From Streptomyces sp. CB01635 (GTDB lineage Bacteria; Actinomycetota; Actinomycetes; Streptomycetales; Streptomycetaceae), in NCBI RefSeq assembly GCF_002803065.1, contig NZ_NNBL01000004.1, forward strand, positions 129,831 to 193,830: DNA of 64,000 nucleotides. The letters are read 5' to 3'. Positions 9,845-17,972 of the stretch are shown one piece after another; positions within the stretch are counted from its first letter, which is position 1; each line of letters starts with the position of its first letter. A program made the position numbers and the translations under genes. Under the pieces are notes generated by a model that made no database searches, was not told the origin of the DNA, and was given only the letters and a program-made list of their open reading frames with translations.

Positions 9845-10302
9845 GAAGCGCGTTGCCTCTTTTTCTTAGAAGTGGCGGCGAGTTGATTTCAGGCATGAGT
9901 CATCTGCGGGAAGATTTCTCGGTGGCTGTGTCCGAGGGTCGACTGAACACCAAGCCGACCAGGGGTGGCGGTCGTCTTGCCGGTGGATCCTGTCGATTCG
10001 GGGAAATGATTCTTCGGACGTCTTGGTTTTCGGTGTGTGGATACACCTCTCCCTATGCCGCACGCCGCCTCTTGTTGGAGGTTTGGCCGAGCGAGATGCA
10101 CTGCATCGCCGTCGAAGGTAGCGGTGCCGGGGGTCGGTGCGCAACCTTCAATTCGCCCTGGAGTTCGGCGAGTTGAGGTGGCTGTGTGGAACTGACGCTT
10201 CCGATTTTTGGAGGAGGGCGGATCGACAAGAAAGGGATATATCTGGACAAGTGGACTGGGTCTTCAAGGGGGAATCATGAAAGAGCCCTGGTCAACCGGC
10301 AG
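9845..10302. other. Divergent intergenic region of the defence island
   Basis: About 460 bases with lower GC than their surroundings separate the leftward and rightward defence operons. Short open frames are present on both strands, but none has a convincing ribosome binding site, third-position GC bias or family likeness. The region presumably holds the promoters of both operons and is the obvious target for the HTH domain of the adjacent HTH-GHKL protein. Confidence 0.6.
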
Positions 10303-10332
10303 TTGACGTTGGGTGTGGTGTCAAATTACGCT
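10303..10332 (+). promoter_or_regulatory. Candidate vegetative promoter of the HTH-GHKL operon
   Basis: TTGACG at 10303-10308 and TACGCT at 10327-10332 are separated by 18 bases and match the -35/-10 pattern of the main Streptomyces sigma factor. Transcription would start near 10339, about 50 bases before the GTG at 10391. Prediction by eye only. Confidence 0.45.
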
Positions 10333-10390
10333 GCGGGATCATCCGGTCACATGTGGTCTGGCCGGGGTCCCGAGAGAGGAGCAGCGGAGC

Positions 10391-12544
10391 GTGGAGACAG
10401 GCGAGGAGTTCGGGCCCTGGTTGGCTCGACAGCTCAAGTTCGCGGGGAAGTCGCAGGCGGAACTGGCGGACGAACTCAAGCTCACCCGAGCTGCGGTCTC
10501 CGCCTGGATCACCGGTAGGTCGACCCCGCGTCCGACGGTCATGACGGACATCGCGAGGGCGCTCGGCACGGACATCGGCACGGTGCACACCCGCACCACC
10601 GACACGCAGTCCGGCCTGCCGGTCACCTGGTACCACCGTCCTGGATACCCGGACGGCGGCCGGGACTTGGGCAACGCGGCCGCGTTCGCCTTCGACGCCG
10701 ACGTGCAGGTGCTCGCCCGCGAGACCTGTCAGAACAGCCTCGACGAGCGCCTGCGTGAGAACGGCCGGCCGGTCCGTGTCCGCTACACCCTCCACGAGCT
10801 GACCGGCGACGCACTGGACGACTTCCGCGACGCCATCCTCTGGAACGACCTGTTCCCGCACTACTCGGCCGTCTCCGACGCGTCCGGGAATCAGAAGGTC
10901 GGCCGCGTAGTGGACTCGGGTGTCCGGGACATGTACGAGCAAGGGCGGCTGGTCCTGCTGCGGATCGACGACTACAACGCCTCCGGGCTCACCGGTGACG
11001 ACTACGGCGACGGCAAGTTCGCCGCCGTCGTAAGACGTCAGCTGGAGAGCCTCAAGTCCGGCCCCGGTGCGGGAGGTTCGTACGGCCTGGGCAAGGCGAC
11101 CCTGTGGGCCACCAGCGCGCTCGGCCTCGTACTCATCAACTCCACTCTGTCCGCCGCGCACGAGGGCCGTACCGAGCGCCGGGTCATCGGGCGACTCGAA
11201 CTGCCCTGGCGTGAGGTCGACGGCGCACCCTATGCCGGTCCTGCCTGGCTGGGTCGCCCCGACCCGGACACCCCGGGCGCGGCGGTGGCCCGCTCCTGGT
11301 GGGCCGACGAGGCGGAGGTGGAGCGGCTGCACCTGACCCGCGAGAGCGATGAACCCGGCACCTCGTTCCTCGTCGTCGGCGCGCACGACGTCGCCAGTCT
11401 GGACGCGTCGACCTCCGGGATCGACGACGACGTCGACGAAGCCGACGACGAGGGCACGGACCCGCGCAACATCGAGCGCATGCATTTCCGGCTCGTGGAG
11501 GCTCTCGGCCGGGACTTCTGGGCGGCGATGACGGGTGGTGGTGGAAGGCTTCCCCTGCTCGAAGTCTTCGTGCGGACCATGCGAAACGGCGAAGTCGTCG
11601 TGCCCGAGGAGCAGATCGACCCCTCCGCCGAGCAGCCGGCCCGCACCCGCGCGCTGAAGGCGCACTACGACGGCGCCACGGTGGAGAAGCTCACCGAGGC
11701 GGGGCAGGTCGCGATGCGGCAGATCCCGCTCAAGCTGCCACTGTCCGGCGGGGCCCGAGGATCGCTCGGCACCCACCAAGGTGTCCTCCTGCTCACCGAC
11801 GCGGAGGAGAACGACCACGGCGGCAAGAATCAGGTCCACTCCCTGCGCGGAAACCGGATGACCGTCAAGCGGTCCAGGGTCCCAGGGCTGCCACTCGGGG
11901 TCAACCCCTTCCAAGCGGTGCTCCTGCTCGGAGACGCCGCCGGCGAGACAGCCGCCTTCACCCGCGAGTCCGAAGACTTCCTGCGCGCCGCGGAGCCCCC
12001 TGAGCACGACGGCTGGGGACAGACCGACGAGCTGACCCTGAGGTGGTCCCCGGCTGCGTACCGACGGATCAACGCGCTCACCGCCGAGGTCAATCAGGCT
12101 GTCAAAGATCTCGTCGCACGACCCAAACGCGGGAGTACGGAGGGCGGTGCGGCGCTGCGGAAGGCGCTGACCGTGAAGGCGAAGCCCAAGGCCAAGGCGC
12201 CGAGCGGACCTGTCGTACCCGTATTGGACACGCTGGAGGCGGAGATCGGCGACGGGGGAGACTGGCGGATCACTGCCCAGGTGACCATTCCTCGCGGCGA
12301 CGAGATCACGCCCATGGCGCCGATCGCCCAACTCGACGTACGGTCCGGCGGCCGTCCCAACCTGCGGTGGGCTGAGCTGGAGGGAATCGAGGGTTGCGAG
12401 GTGGTCGACGGCACCCTCCGCTTTGCCCCCGGCGCCCGCCGAGCCACGTTCCGTGGTGCCACTGACGTCACCAGCCACCCCGTCCGGACGGCGCTCAGCC
12501 GCCTGGTCGTCGAACTCCGCACCGGCAAGCGGGAGGACGCGTGA
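10391..12544 (+). CDS. HTH-GHKL ATPase fusion protein
   Basis: A 717-residue protein with an XRE/Cro-type helix-turn-helix at residues 15-65 (LTRAAVSAWITGRSTPRP is typical) followed by a GHKL ATPase domain: N-box ARETCQNSLDE near 107-118, G1-like IDDYNASGL near 191 and G2-like GGSYGLGKATLW near 227. The C-terminal half is unassigned. The GTG start was chosen because AGGAG lies nine bases upstream and the HTH begins at once; the open frame extends further upstream without a good site. It is first in a three-gene operon with four-base overlaps. A DNA-binding domain joined to a Hsp90-like ATPase suggests either autoregulation of the island or direct recognition of foreign DNA; both are inference. 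Confidence 0.8.
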   Translation: METGEEFGPWLARQLKFAGKSQAELADELKLTRAAVSAWITGRSTPRPTVMTDIARALGTDIGTVHTRTTDTQSGLPVTWYHRPGYPDGGRDLGNAAAFAFDADVQVLARETCQNSLDERLRENGRPVRVRYTLHELTGDALDDFRDAILWNDLFPHYSAVSDASGNQKVGRVVDSGVRDMYEQGRLVLLRIDDYNASGLTGDDYGDGKFAAVVRRQLESLKSGPGAGGSYGLGKATLWATSALGLVLINSTLSAAHEGRTERRVIGRLELPWREVDGAPYAGPAWLGRPDPDTPGAAVARSWWADEAEVERLHLTRESDEPGTSFLVVGAHDVASLDASTSGIDDDVDEADDEGTDPRNIERMHFRLVEALGRDFWAAMTGGGGRLPLLEVFVRTMRNGEVVVPEEQIDPSAEQPARTRALKAHYDGATVEKLTEAGQVAMRQIPLKLPLSGGARGSLGTHQGVLLLTDAEENDHGGKNQVHSLRGNRMTVKRSRVPGLPLGVNPFQAVLLLGDAAGETAAFTRESEDFLRAAEPPEHDGWGQTDELTLRWSPAAYRRINALTAEVNQAVKDLVARPKRGSTEGGAALRKALTVKAKPKAKAPSGPVVPVLDTLEAEIGDGGDWRITAQVTIPRGDEITPMAPIAQLDVRSGGRPNLRWAELEGIEGCEVVDGTLRFAPGARRATFRGATDVTSHPVRTALSRLVVELRTGKREDA

Positions 12545-13533
12545 AGGTCTACCCGTACAAGCGGCTCAACCGGCCGATCTCCCTCCGGGTGACGGCGGTG
12601 TCGCTCAAGCTCACCGACGGTACGCGGGACCCGCTGGAGACCAGTGCCTTTTCCACTGCGCAACGGGCGGTCGCGCTCGGCACAGCCGGTCACAACAGCT
12701 GGGTGAGCGCCGGCCTCCGGGTCTCCGCGACGATGCCGCCCGGGGCGGACGCGGATGACGCACCCTGGTCCGAACTCCGTGTTCTCGCCGTGCTGACCGA
12801 CGGCGAGACCAACATGCGCACCTGTGTGGAGCTGGCGCGTGACACGGAGGACGGCCGGGACTGGTCCGGCACGGTGGACGTGCTCCGGGACGACCACGCG
12901 GGTAGGGCATCCCTGTCAGCCTTCGCCGTCGGTACCGTCGACGCGGTGCCGGGCCGCGTGATCGCCGAGAGCAGCGCGAACTGGATTGTCGACACGCTGT
13001 CCGACGACCCGGTCAGCGAGCTCCAACTCAGTGTCCAGAAAGCGCCGTTCAGGACGAGCGCACGGGAATGGTTGCGCGCCTACGCCGATGTGCCGTGGAT
13101 CGTCGACACCTCGGCGCGCCTTCCCACGGTCTTCGTGAACACGGACGTCGACGGATTCCTCGGCCTGCTGGACAGCGTCGGGTCCGGTGTCGAGAGCAAG
13201 GTCAGCGACCTGCTGATCTCGCAGATGGCCACCGATGTCTGGAGCGCGGTCTTCCACAGCGCCCTCGGAGACCTGGAACTCGACGGTGGTGACCCGGTGT
13301 TCCCCACCGACTGGAAGGGTGAGGTGCTGCGGGAGATGCTTCCCGATGTGGTCCCCGGCCTGCACGTCGAGGACGCCCTGCGCCAGGTCCACCGCCGTCG
13401 CACCGGCGACTCCGGCTGGGCCGAACTGCAGACCCGTATCCACTATGCGGCGGTGCGCCGCTCCGACACCACGAAGGCACTGAGCCACGCCATCCGGCGG
13501 CTGGAACAGATGAACCGAGAGAGCGCGACGTGA
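12541..13533 (+). CDS. Hypothetical protein of HTH-GHKL operon
   Basis: A 330-residue protein that I do not recognise. It has no signal peptide or membrane segment. The N-terminal 160 residues look beta-rich; the C-terminal part is more helical and ends in basic, polar sequence. The GTG start overlaps the stop of the HTH-GHKL gene (GTGA), and its own stop overlaps the next start in the same way, so it is made together with both neighbours and probably forms a complex or pathway with them. Confidence 0.75.
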   Translation: MKVYPYKRLNRPISLRVTAVSLKLTDGTRDPLETSAFSTAQRAVALGTAGHNSWVSAGLRVSATMPPGADADDAPWSELRVLAVLTDGETNMRTCVELARDTEDGRDWSGTVDVLRDDHAGRASLSAFAVGTVDAVPGRVIAESSANWIVDTLSDDPVSELQLSVQKAPFRTSAREWLRAYADVPWIVDTSARLPTVFVNTDVDGFLGLLDSVGSGVESKVSDLLISQMATDVWSAVFHSALGDLELDGGDPVFPTDWKGEVLREMLPDVVPGLHVEDALRQVHRRRTGDSGWAELQTRIHYAAVRRSDTTKALSHAIRRLEQMNRESAT

Positions 13534-14396
13534 TCAACAAACCGAACCACGTGCCCGATCGTCTCGGGCTGTTGGACACTTCCGCCGCCGACCCGTTCCT
13601 CACCGAGGGACTGTTGAGGGGCGAGGAGGTGCACGGCGGGATCGATGTCGCCAAGGTGGTGGAGCCACTTGCCGAGGACGATGCCAGATGGGCCGTGGAG
13701 CCCGTCCGTGGCCTGGTCGAAGATGCCATGCACGAATTCGCCGCGGATCGGGCCCGCGCGGACGCTTGGCTCGCCCCGCGGCTCCACGCCACCCTGAGGC
13801 TGACGCGCCGCGAGGCAGCCGACAAGCGCCTGTGGAACCACATGGCGGTGGCGGTGGCTCCCGAGTACGTGGTGTGGCGGCATCTGCCGGGAGCGACCGT
13901 GAAGCGGAGGGATCGGCGAGTCGCGGCAGAGCGCTTCCTCGGCTCGCCGGACCGGCAGTGCTTCTCACGTCTGTGGTGGGCGGCGGAACTCTTCAGGAAC
14001 GGGTCCGACTACGCGCCCGTCGAGACAGCCTGCAGCAACCAGGACCTCATCCACAGCGTCCTGCGGAAAGAGCTGATCGACCATCGTCCGACAGCCCAGG
14101 CCCTGGTCCGGCTCCTGCAGAGCGGAACCGTCACCACGGGCCGGGAGATCGACGGCCTGAGCGTCGCGATCAACGCGGCCGGGGCGACGATCGTCTACGA
14201 CGCCTTCGCCCCGGACGGGCCTCGCGATCCCGAGTCCCTGCGCCGCTGGATCGCGGAAGCCGAGTCGGCGCCGCCGGTCGGCCGTTACACGCTTCCGGAG
14301 GGACCGGACGAGGATCCCGCGCCCGAGGAGTCCGTGGCTGGTCTCACCAAGTACTTCGCGGAACTGTTCGAGACCGCGCCTGTCAGGGGTAGGTAG
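13530..14396 (+). CDS. DUF6339-like protein
   Basis: A 288-residue soluble protein. The segments LWNHMAVAVAPEYVVWRH and CFSRLWWAAELFRNGSDY resemble the DUF6339 family, which I recall from actinobacterial defence neighbourhoods containing GHKL ATPases and cytosine methyltransferases; no biochemical role is known to me. The GTG start overlaps the previous stop. It ends 27 bases from the end of the convergent methyltransferase gene. The family assignment is from memory and would need a profile search. Confidence 0.7.
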   Translation: MINKPNHVPDRLGLLDTSAADPFLTEGLLRGEEVHGGIDVAKVVEPLAEDDARWAVEPVRGLVEDAMHEFAADRARADAWLAPRLHATLRLTRREAADKRLWNHMAVAVAPEYVVWRHLPGATVKRRDRRVAAERFLGSPDRQCFSRLWWAAELFRNGSDYAPVETACSNQDLIHSVLRKELIDHRPTAQALVRLLQSGTVTTGREIDGLSVAINAAGATIVYDAFAPDGPRDPESLRRWIAEAESAPPVGRYTLPEGPDEDPAPEESVAGLTKYFAELFETAPVRGR

Positions 14397-14423
14397 AATG
14401 CGGCTGATGGTGCTGCTGCACGC

Positions 14424-15800
14424 TCACAAGGCGTACTGCAGCACCATCCCGCGTGCCGCCTCCGACGCCTTCGTGCTCGGCCTGCCGGCCTTCGGTGAGG
14501 TCGGGCCGGACGGCGCCTTGTCGTCGGAGCGGGGACACCTGTCGGTGCAGCTGTCGGGCGCCCCGCAGCCGTGGCTTCGCCGCTTCGCCCGCTGTTCCTC
14601 CGTGGCGGCGATCCAGGGCTTGGCCATCAGCTCAGGTGACGGCGCCGGCAGCCCGAGGGCGGCACTCAGCAAGTGGGCGCCGAACAGCGGCGGTACGGCA
14701 TTTCCCACCTGCTGGGCCTGGGCGGTGCCAGACCAGGGGTAGTCGGGCGGGAAGCTCTGCAGCATGCCGGTTTCGTTCATGCTGAACCGGTCGCCCTCGT
14801 AGACGATGTCCTCGTCCAGGTGCTGGAAGACGACGAAGCGAGAGATACGTCCGGTCACGGTGGTCGCCGGCTGCCGGTCGCTGCGTACACCGCGGCGTCC
14901 CGGATTGCCGGAGCTTCCGTAGTTCGAGCGCACCAGGAACGGCGTAGGGCGACCACGGTGCGAGCCGGCCGGATCACCGAGCGCGTCACCCATCGACCTC
15001 CAGGGCGACAGTCCGTCGGATTCCGGCGAGCTGAGGTCGAGCGTCGCCTGCTGTACCGCTTCCTCGGCCTTCGGGGCCGAGCCGCGGTTCCACTTCTTGG
15101 GCTCGTACGCCCGGTGGGTGGGAGCGGGAAGCGAAGGTCCGCCGAGCCCGACGCGCCGCGCGATGAGTACCGCGCGCTTTCGGGTCTGGGGCACACCGTA
15201 GGTCTCGGTGCCCAGGACGTCGACGACGACCTCGTACCGGGTGCCGTCAGGCAGACCCTGCTCCTGCAGCACCTTCGCGTACTGCTGCCAGAGCGCCTGG
15301 ACGGCCGGAACCTGCTCCAACACGATGACGTCGTACGGCCGGTGCGAACGGTTCGGGCTCCGGGTGGCCTGGATCGCGTACCGGAGCGGCTCCAGGACCA
15401 GGGCGGTACGCGGGTCGCTGAGATTCCCCAGGGCCTTGTCGATGTCCTGATCCGAATCGCCGTGCATCAGGCGGTCGATGTAGTTCTTCACCTCGGCCAG
15501 GGCTTTCCGACCGGCGCCGCTGCCGGCCACCGAGTACGTCTGGCACGGTGGACCGCCGGCGAGGATGTTGATCTCGGGCGGCAACGACTCGAACTGTTCC
15601 CTGCGTACGGCGCTCACATCTGCGTGCAGTGTGTCGAGGCCAGCGGCATAACGGGTCAAACATGCACTTTTGTCCCATTCGATGCCAAGGCTCGGAATGT
15701 CGAGCGCGTGCGCGGCGACGTCGAGTCCACCCGGGCCGGCGAACAAGTCCAAGACGAAGGGCGTGTCAAGGATGGACTTGTGGGACGCCGTGCTGGTCAT
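14424..15800 (-). CDS. DNA cytosine-5 methyltransferase, active-site intact
   Basis: A 458-residue C5-cytosine DNA methyltransferase. Motif I FAGPGGLD lies at residues 20-27. Motif IV GGPPCQTYSVAG carries the catalytic Cys86. Motif VI reads LEQVPAV in place of the usual ENV. Motif VIII QTRKRAVLIA and motif X GNAVPPLFG are present. The ATG at 15800 was chosen because it follows the upstream gene's stop by 11 bases and places motif I at the normal distance; the open frame runs further upstream. It probably marks host DNA for the island's restriction machinery, as DrmMII does in class 2 DISARM or as the methylase does in MutL/Hsp90-type systems. Confidence 0.88.
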   Translation of the reverse strand: MTSTASHKSILDTPFVLDLFAGPGGLDVAAHALDIPSLGIEWDKSACLTRYAAGLDTLHADVSAVRREQFESLPPEINILAGGPPCQTYSVAGSGAGRKALAEVKNYIDRLMHGDSDQDIDKALGNLSDPRTALVLEPLRYAIQATRSPNRSHRPYDVIVLEQVPAVQALWQQYAKVLQEQGLPDGTRYEVVVDVLGTETYGVPQTRKRAVLIARRVGLGGPSLPAPTHRAYEPKKWNRGSAPKAEEAVQQATLDLSSPESDGLSPWRSMGDALGDPAGSHRGRPTPFLVRSNYGSSGNPGRRGVRSDRQPATTVTGRISRFVVFQHLDEDIVYEGDRFSMNETGMLQSFPPDYPWSGTAQAQQVGNAVPPLFGAHLLSAALGLPAPSPELMAKPWIAATEEQRAKRRSHGCGAPDSCTDRCPRSDDKAPSGPTSPKAGRPSTKASEAARGMVLQYAL

Positions 15801-15811
15801 GGTGCCGAATT

Positions 15812-16807
15812 CTAGCCGGCCGGGAGGCATGCTGGATCCCCCTTGAGCGCATCCGCCACGGCCCCGCCCAGGGCCCGCCCGACGGGCGGTGGCAGAGCGT
15901 GCCCGATCTGGCGATAACGGGGAGTCTTGGGGCCGCTGATCGACCACGATTCGGGAAAGCCTTGGAGAGTGGCCGCCTGCTCGGGCGTGATCTTCACCAG
16001 GTACTCCCGTCCGCGCTCGGGATCCCAGACGAAGTCCTCGCCGGGCACCTGATCACCCAGGGTGTGCCCATTGACGCCCATGGTCGCCCACTTCTTCTTG
16101 GAGCCGGTCGGACCCAGATCGGCTCCCCCGCGGTTCTTGGAGCCGCCGACGAGGGTCGGCGCCGGTCGGTCCGCCTGTGCGGCCCAGCGGGCGGCGTCCG
16201 GCCAGCCCCGGGCGCTCATCGAACGCTGCAGAGCGGCGCCGACGGTCGTCGGCTCGTCCACTGTGGGAATCGGAGGACGGAACGCGTCACCGTGGCCTCG
16301 CTCGAGCGCCACGAGCACGCCCGACCTACGGTTCTGTGGGACCCCGAAGCCGACGGCGTCCACGACGAACCAGCTGAACTCATAACCGAGGTGCGCCAGT
16401 TCGGCGCGAGCGAAGTCCCGGAACGGCTTGTAGTCGTCCGAGTACGCTAGGTCGGGGACATTGTCGATGAGTACCGCCCGCGGCTTGATCGCATGGGCCA
16501 GAAAGATGGTGGCCCGCAGCAGCCGCTCTTCCTCGCCCGAATCCGGCCGGCCGACCGTCGCACTCGACTTCACCCGGGGGAGCCCCGCGGAGAGCAGATC
16601 CACGTCGTAGCTCTCGGGGTGCTCGATCGGGTCGAAGTCCAGGAGGTCTTCGAGCAGCACGTTCCAGTGCGGCCGATTGGCCGTGAGGGTGGCGACGGTG
16701 CGCTTGTCGTTGTCGAGCAGAAGGCGAGGTTCGAATCCGGCTTGCTCCAGGCCGAGCGCGAGACCGCCTGCTCCTGCGCAGACATCTACGAAGCTCAGCG
16801 CGCCCAT
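15812..16807 (-). CDS. C5-methyltransferase-like protein lacking catalytic Cys
   Basis: A 331-residue protein with the fold signatures of C5 methyltransferases: motif I FVDVCAGAGGLALG (residues 6-19), VLIDNVPDL for motif VI, VPQNRRSGVLVA for motif VIII and GHALPPPVG for motif X. At motif IV, where PCQ or PCPP with the nucleophilic cysteine is expected, it reads SAGLPRVKSS with Arg78. It is therefore probably not a catalyst on its own. It lies 11 bases upstream of the intact methyltransferase, so the two may form a pair in which this subunit supports DNA or cofactor binding. The ATG at 16807 is 18 bases past the Vsr gene stop. Confidence 0.82.
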   Translation of the reverse strand: MGALSFVDVCAGAGGLALGLEQAGFEPRLLLDNDKRTVATLTANRPHWNVLLEDLLDFDPIEHPESYDVDLLSAGLPRVKSSATVGRPDSGEEERLLRATIFLAHAIKPRAVLIDNVPDLAYSDDYKPFRDFARAELAHLGYEFSWFVVDAVGFGVPQNRRSGVLVALERGHGDAFRPPIPTVDEPTTVGAALQRSMSARGWPDAARWAAQADRPAPTLVGGSKNRGGADLGPTGSKKKWATMGVNGHTLGDQVPGEDFVWDPERGREYLVKITPEQAATLQGFPESWSISGPKTPRYRQIGHALPPPVGRALGGAVADALKGDPACLPAG

Positions 16808-16825
16808 GTTCCCCCGTCCCTCTGC

Positions 16826-17248
16826 TCATCGATCGCTGCTCCGCAGCACGACGGCTCTGATCTGCGCCGCCACGTCCTCCGGGTCCTCGTGCTCCCAGAA
16901 CCGCAGTACGGTCCACCCCGCTGCCGTCAGGTGCCCGGTGGTCTCCCGGTCCCGCGCCATGTTCCTGTCCAGTTTCTGGCGCCACCACTCTACGTTGACC
17001 TTGGGCTGCGTCGCGTGCTGCGGGCAGCCGTGCCAGAAGCAGCCGTCGATCAGCACGGCGACCTTGGCGCGGGTGAAGGCCACGTCGATCCGACGCCGGG
17101 CCATCCCTGGCACCGGGTATTCCACGCGGTACCGCAGTCCCGCCGCGTGCAGCAGCCGCCGCACCGCCAGCTCGGCACCTGTGTCCTTGCTGGCCTGCCT
17201 GCTCATGCGGGCCGATACGTCAGGAGAGGAGGGTTTCATCTCGGTCAC
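16826..17248 (-). CDS. Vsr-family very short patch repair-like endonuclease
   Basis: About 140 residues. Family hallmarks are RRIDVAFTRAKVAVLIDGCF followed by WHGCP, then WWRQKLDRNMARD, with a C-terminal VLRFWEHEDPEDV. Vsr nicks T:G mismatches left by deaminated 5-methylcytosine; in MutL/Hsp90-linked restriction systems Vsr-like nucleases may act as the restriction enzyme. The GTG at 17248 was chosen because it overlaps the TGA of the upstream remnant (GTGA) and has GGAGG ten bases before it; an ATG lies three codons further in. An uninterrupted frame continues upstream to 17680 but belongs to the decayed neighbour. Confidence 0.85.
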   Translation of the reverse strand: MTEMKPSSPDVSARMSRQASKDTGAELAVRRLLHAAGLRYRVEYPVPGMARRRIDVAFTRAKVAVLIDGCFWHGCPQHATQPKVNVEWWRQKLDRNMARDRETTGHLTAAGWTVLRFWEHEDPEDVAAQIRAVVLRSSDR

Positions 17249-17951
17249 AGCCCTAGTGCCTCCCGCACGCGCGTCGTCACGATCAATGATCGCAGCGTCG
17301 CTCCTGCCCGAGTCGACGGCGCGGAAGCGCACCAGCGGACGGCCGCCGGTCGCCGCCGACACTGGGGCGACGAATGCGAACACCATGACGAGGTCGCGCG
17401 GATCGGCCGAACCGTCGGACGCGATCCGGGGCTCGGATTCCACCACGGGGTACAGCACCAACGCACCCCGAGGCGGCCGTACGTTCTCCTCGGCCGTCGC
17501 GTTCCCGTTCAGATACGTGGCGCCCGCCAGACGCATCGCGGCGGCCGCATGACGGGGCTCGCGGATCGCGCCGAACAGGGCCCCGCGACGCCGGGTCCGT
17601 CGGGCGAGGGAGAAGGGGCCATGGCCAAGGATCCGCGTATCAGGGCGGCACCGGGCCGACGTCTGCATCGGCGCGACCACGAACCAGTCGTCGAGTGTCG
17701 CAGCGGAACGAGTCCTCGATGCCTTCGGCGGTCAGCCGGCGCCCGGCGGCCCGGCTGCGCTTGGTACGGCTGATCACGGTCAGCGCCGACGCATTGGACA
17801 GAGAGGCGGCCTTGAGGCCTGTGCCGTACATGCCGAGTGCGCCGTCGCCGTAGTCCCGGCGACGGCCGACGGTCATCGCAGCGTCGAGTCCGGCGTCGTC
17901 CATGCCCGTGCCGTTGTCGATGATCAGGAGGGTGCCCTCCAGCCCGCCCAA
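17245..17951 (-). pseudogene. Frameshifted remnant of a MORC-like GHKL ATPase gene
   Basis: The 5' piece contains a G1 box IIDNGTGM and a G2-type box MYGTGLKAASLSNA, typical of the MORC/MutL/Hsp90 fold, but the N-box helix that must precede them is missing. It could start only at a TTG at 17951, eight codons after an in-frame stop. Near 17690 the plausible coding frame changes (reading TLDDWFVVAP). Later sequence (GALVLYPV, LVMVFAFVAP) faintly resembles the C-terminal part of Z1-domain proteins. Near 17310 third-position GC moves to another frame that ends VTTRVREALGL and stops in GTGA overlap with vsr. At least two frameshifts, a lost 5' end and probably an internal deletion make this a dead gene. 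Confidence 0.7.
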
Positions 17952-17972
17952 CCCCGTTCCCCCAGACGTCAG

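Noticed and set aside
9866..10144. A 92-codon frame on the - strand upstream of the small acidic gene.
   Set aside because: It would need a TTG start, has no ribosome site, is Arg/Pro-rich without domain likeness, and overlaps the likely promoter region.
17245..17680. Reading the Vsr nuclease as a 284-residue protein with a long N-terminal domain.
   Set aside because: The extra sequence belongs to a decayed ATPase gene: third-position GC switches frame and the proper upstream stop overlaps the vsr GTG.
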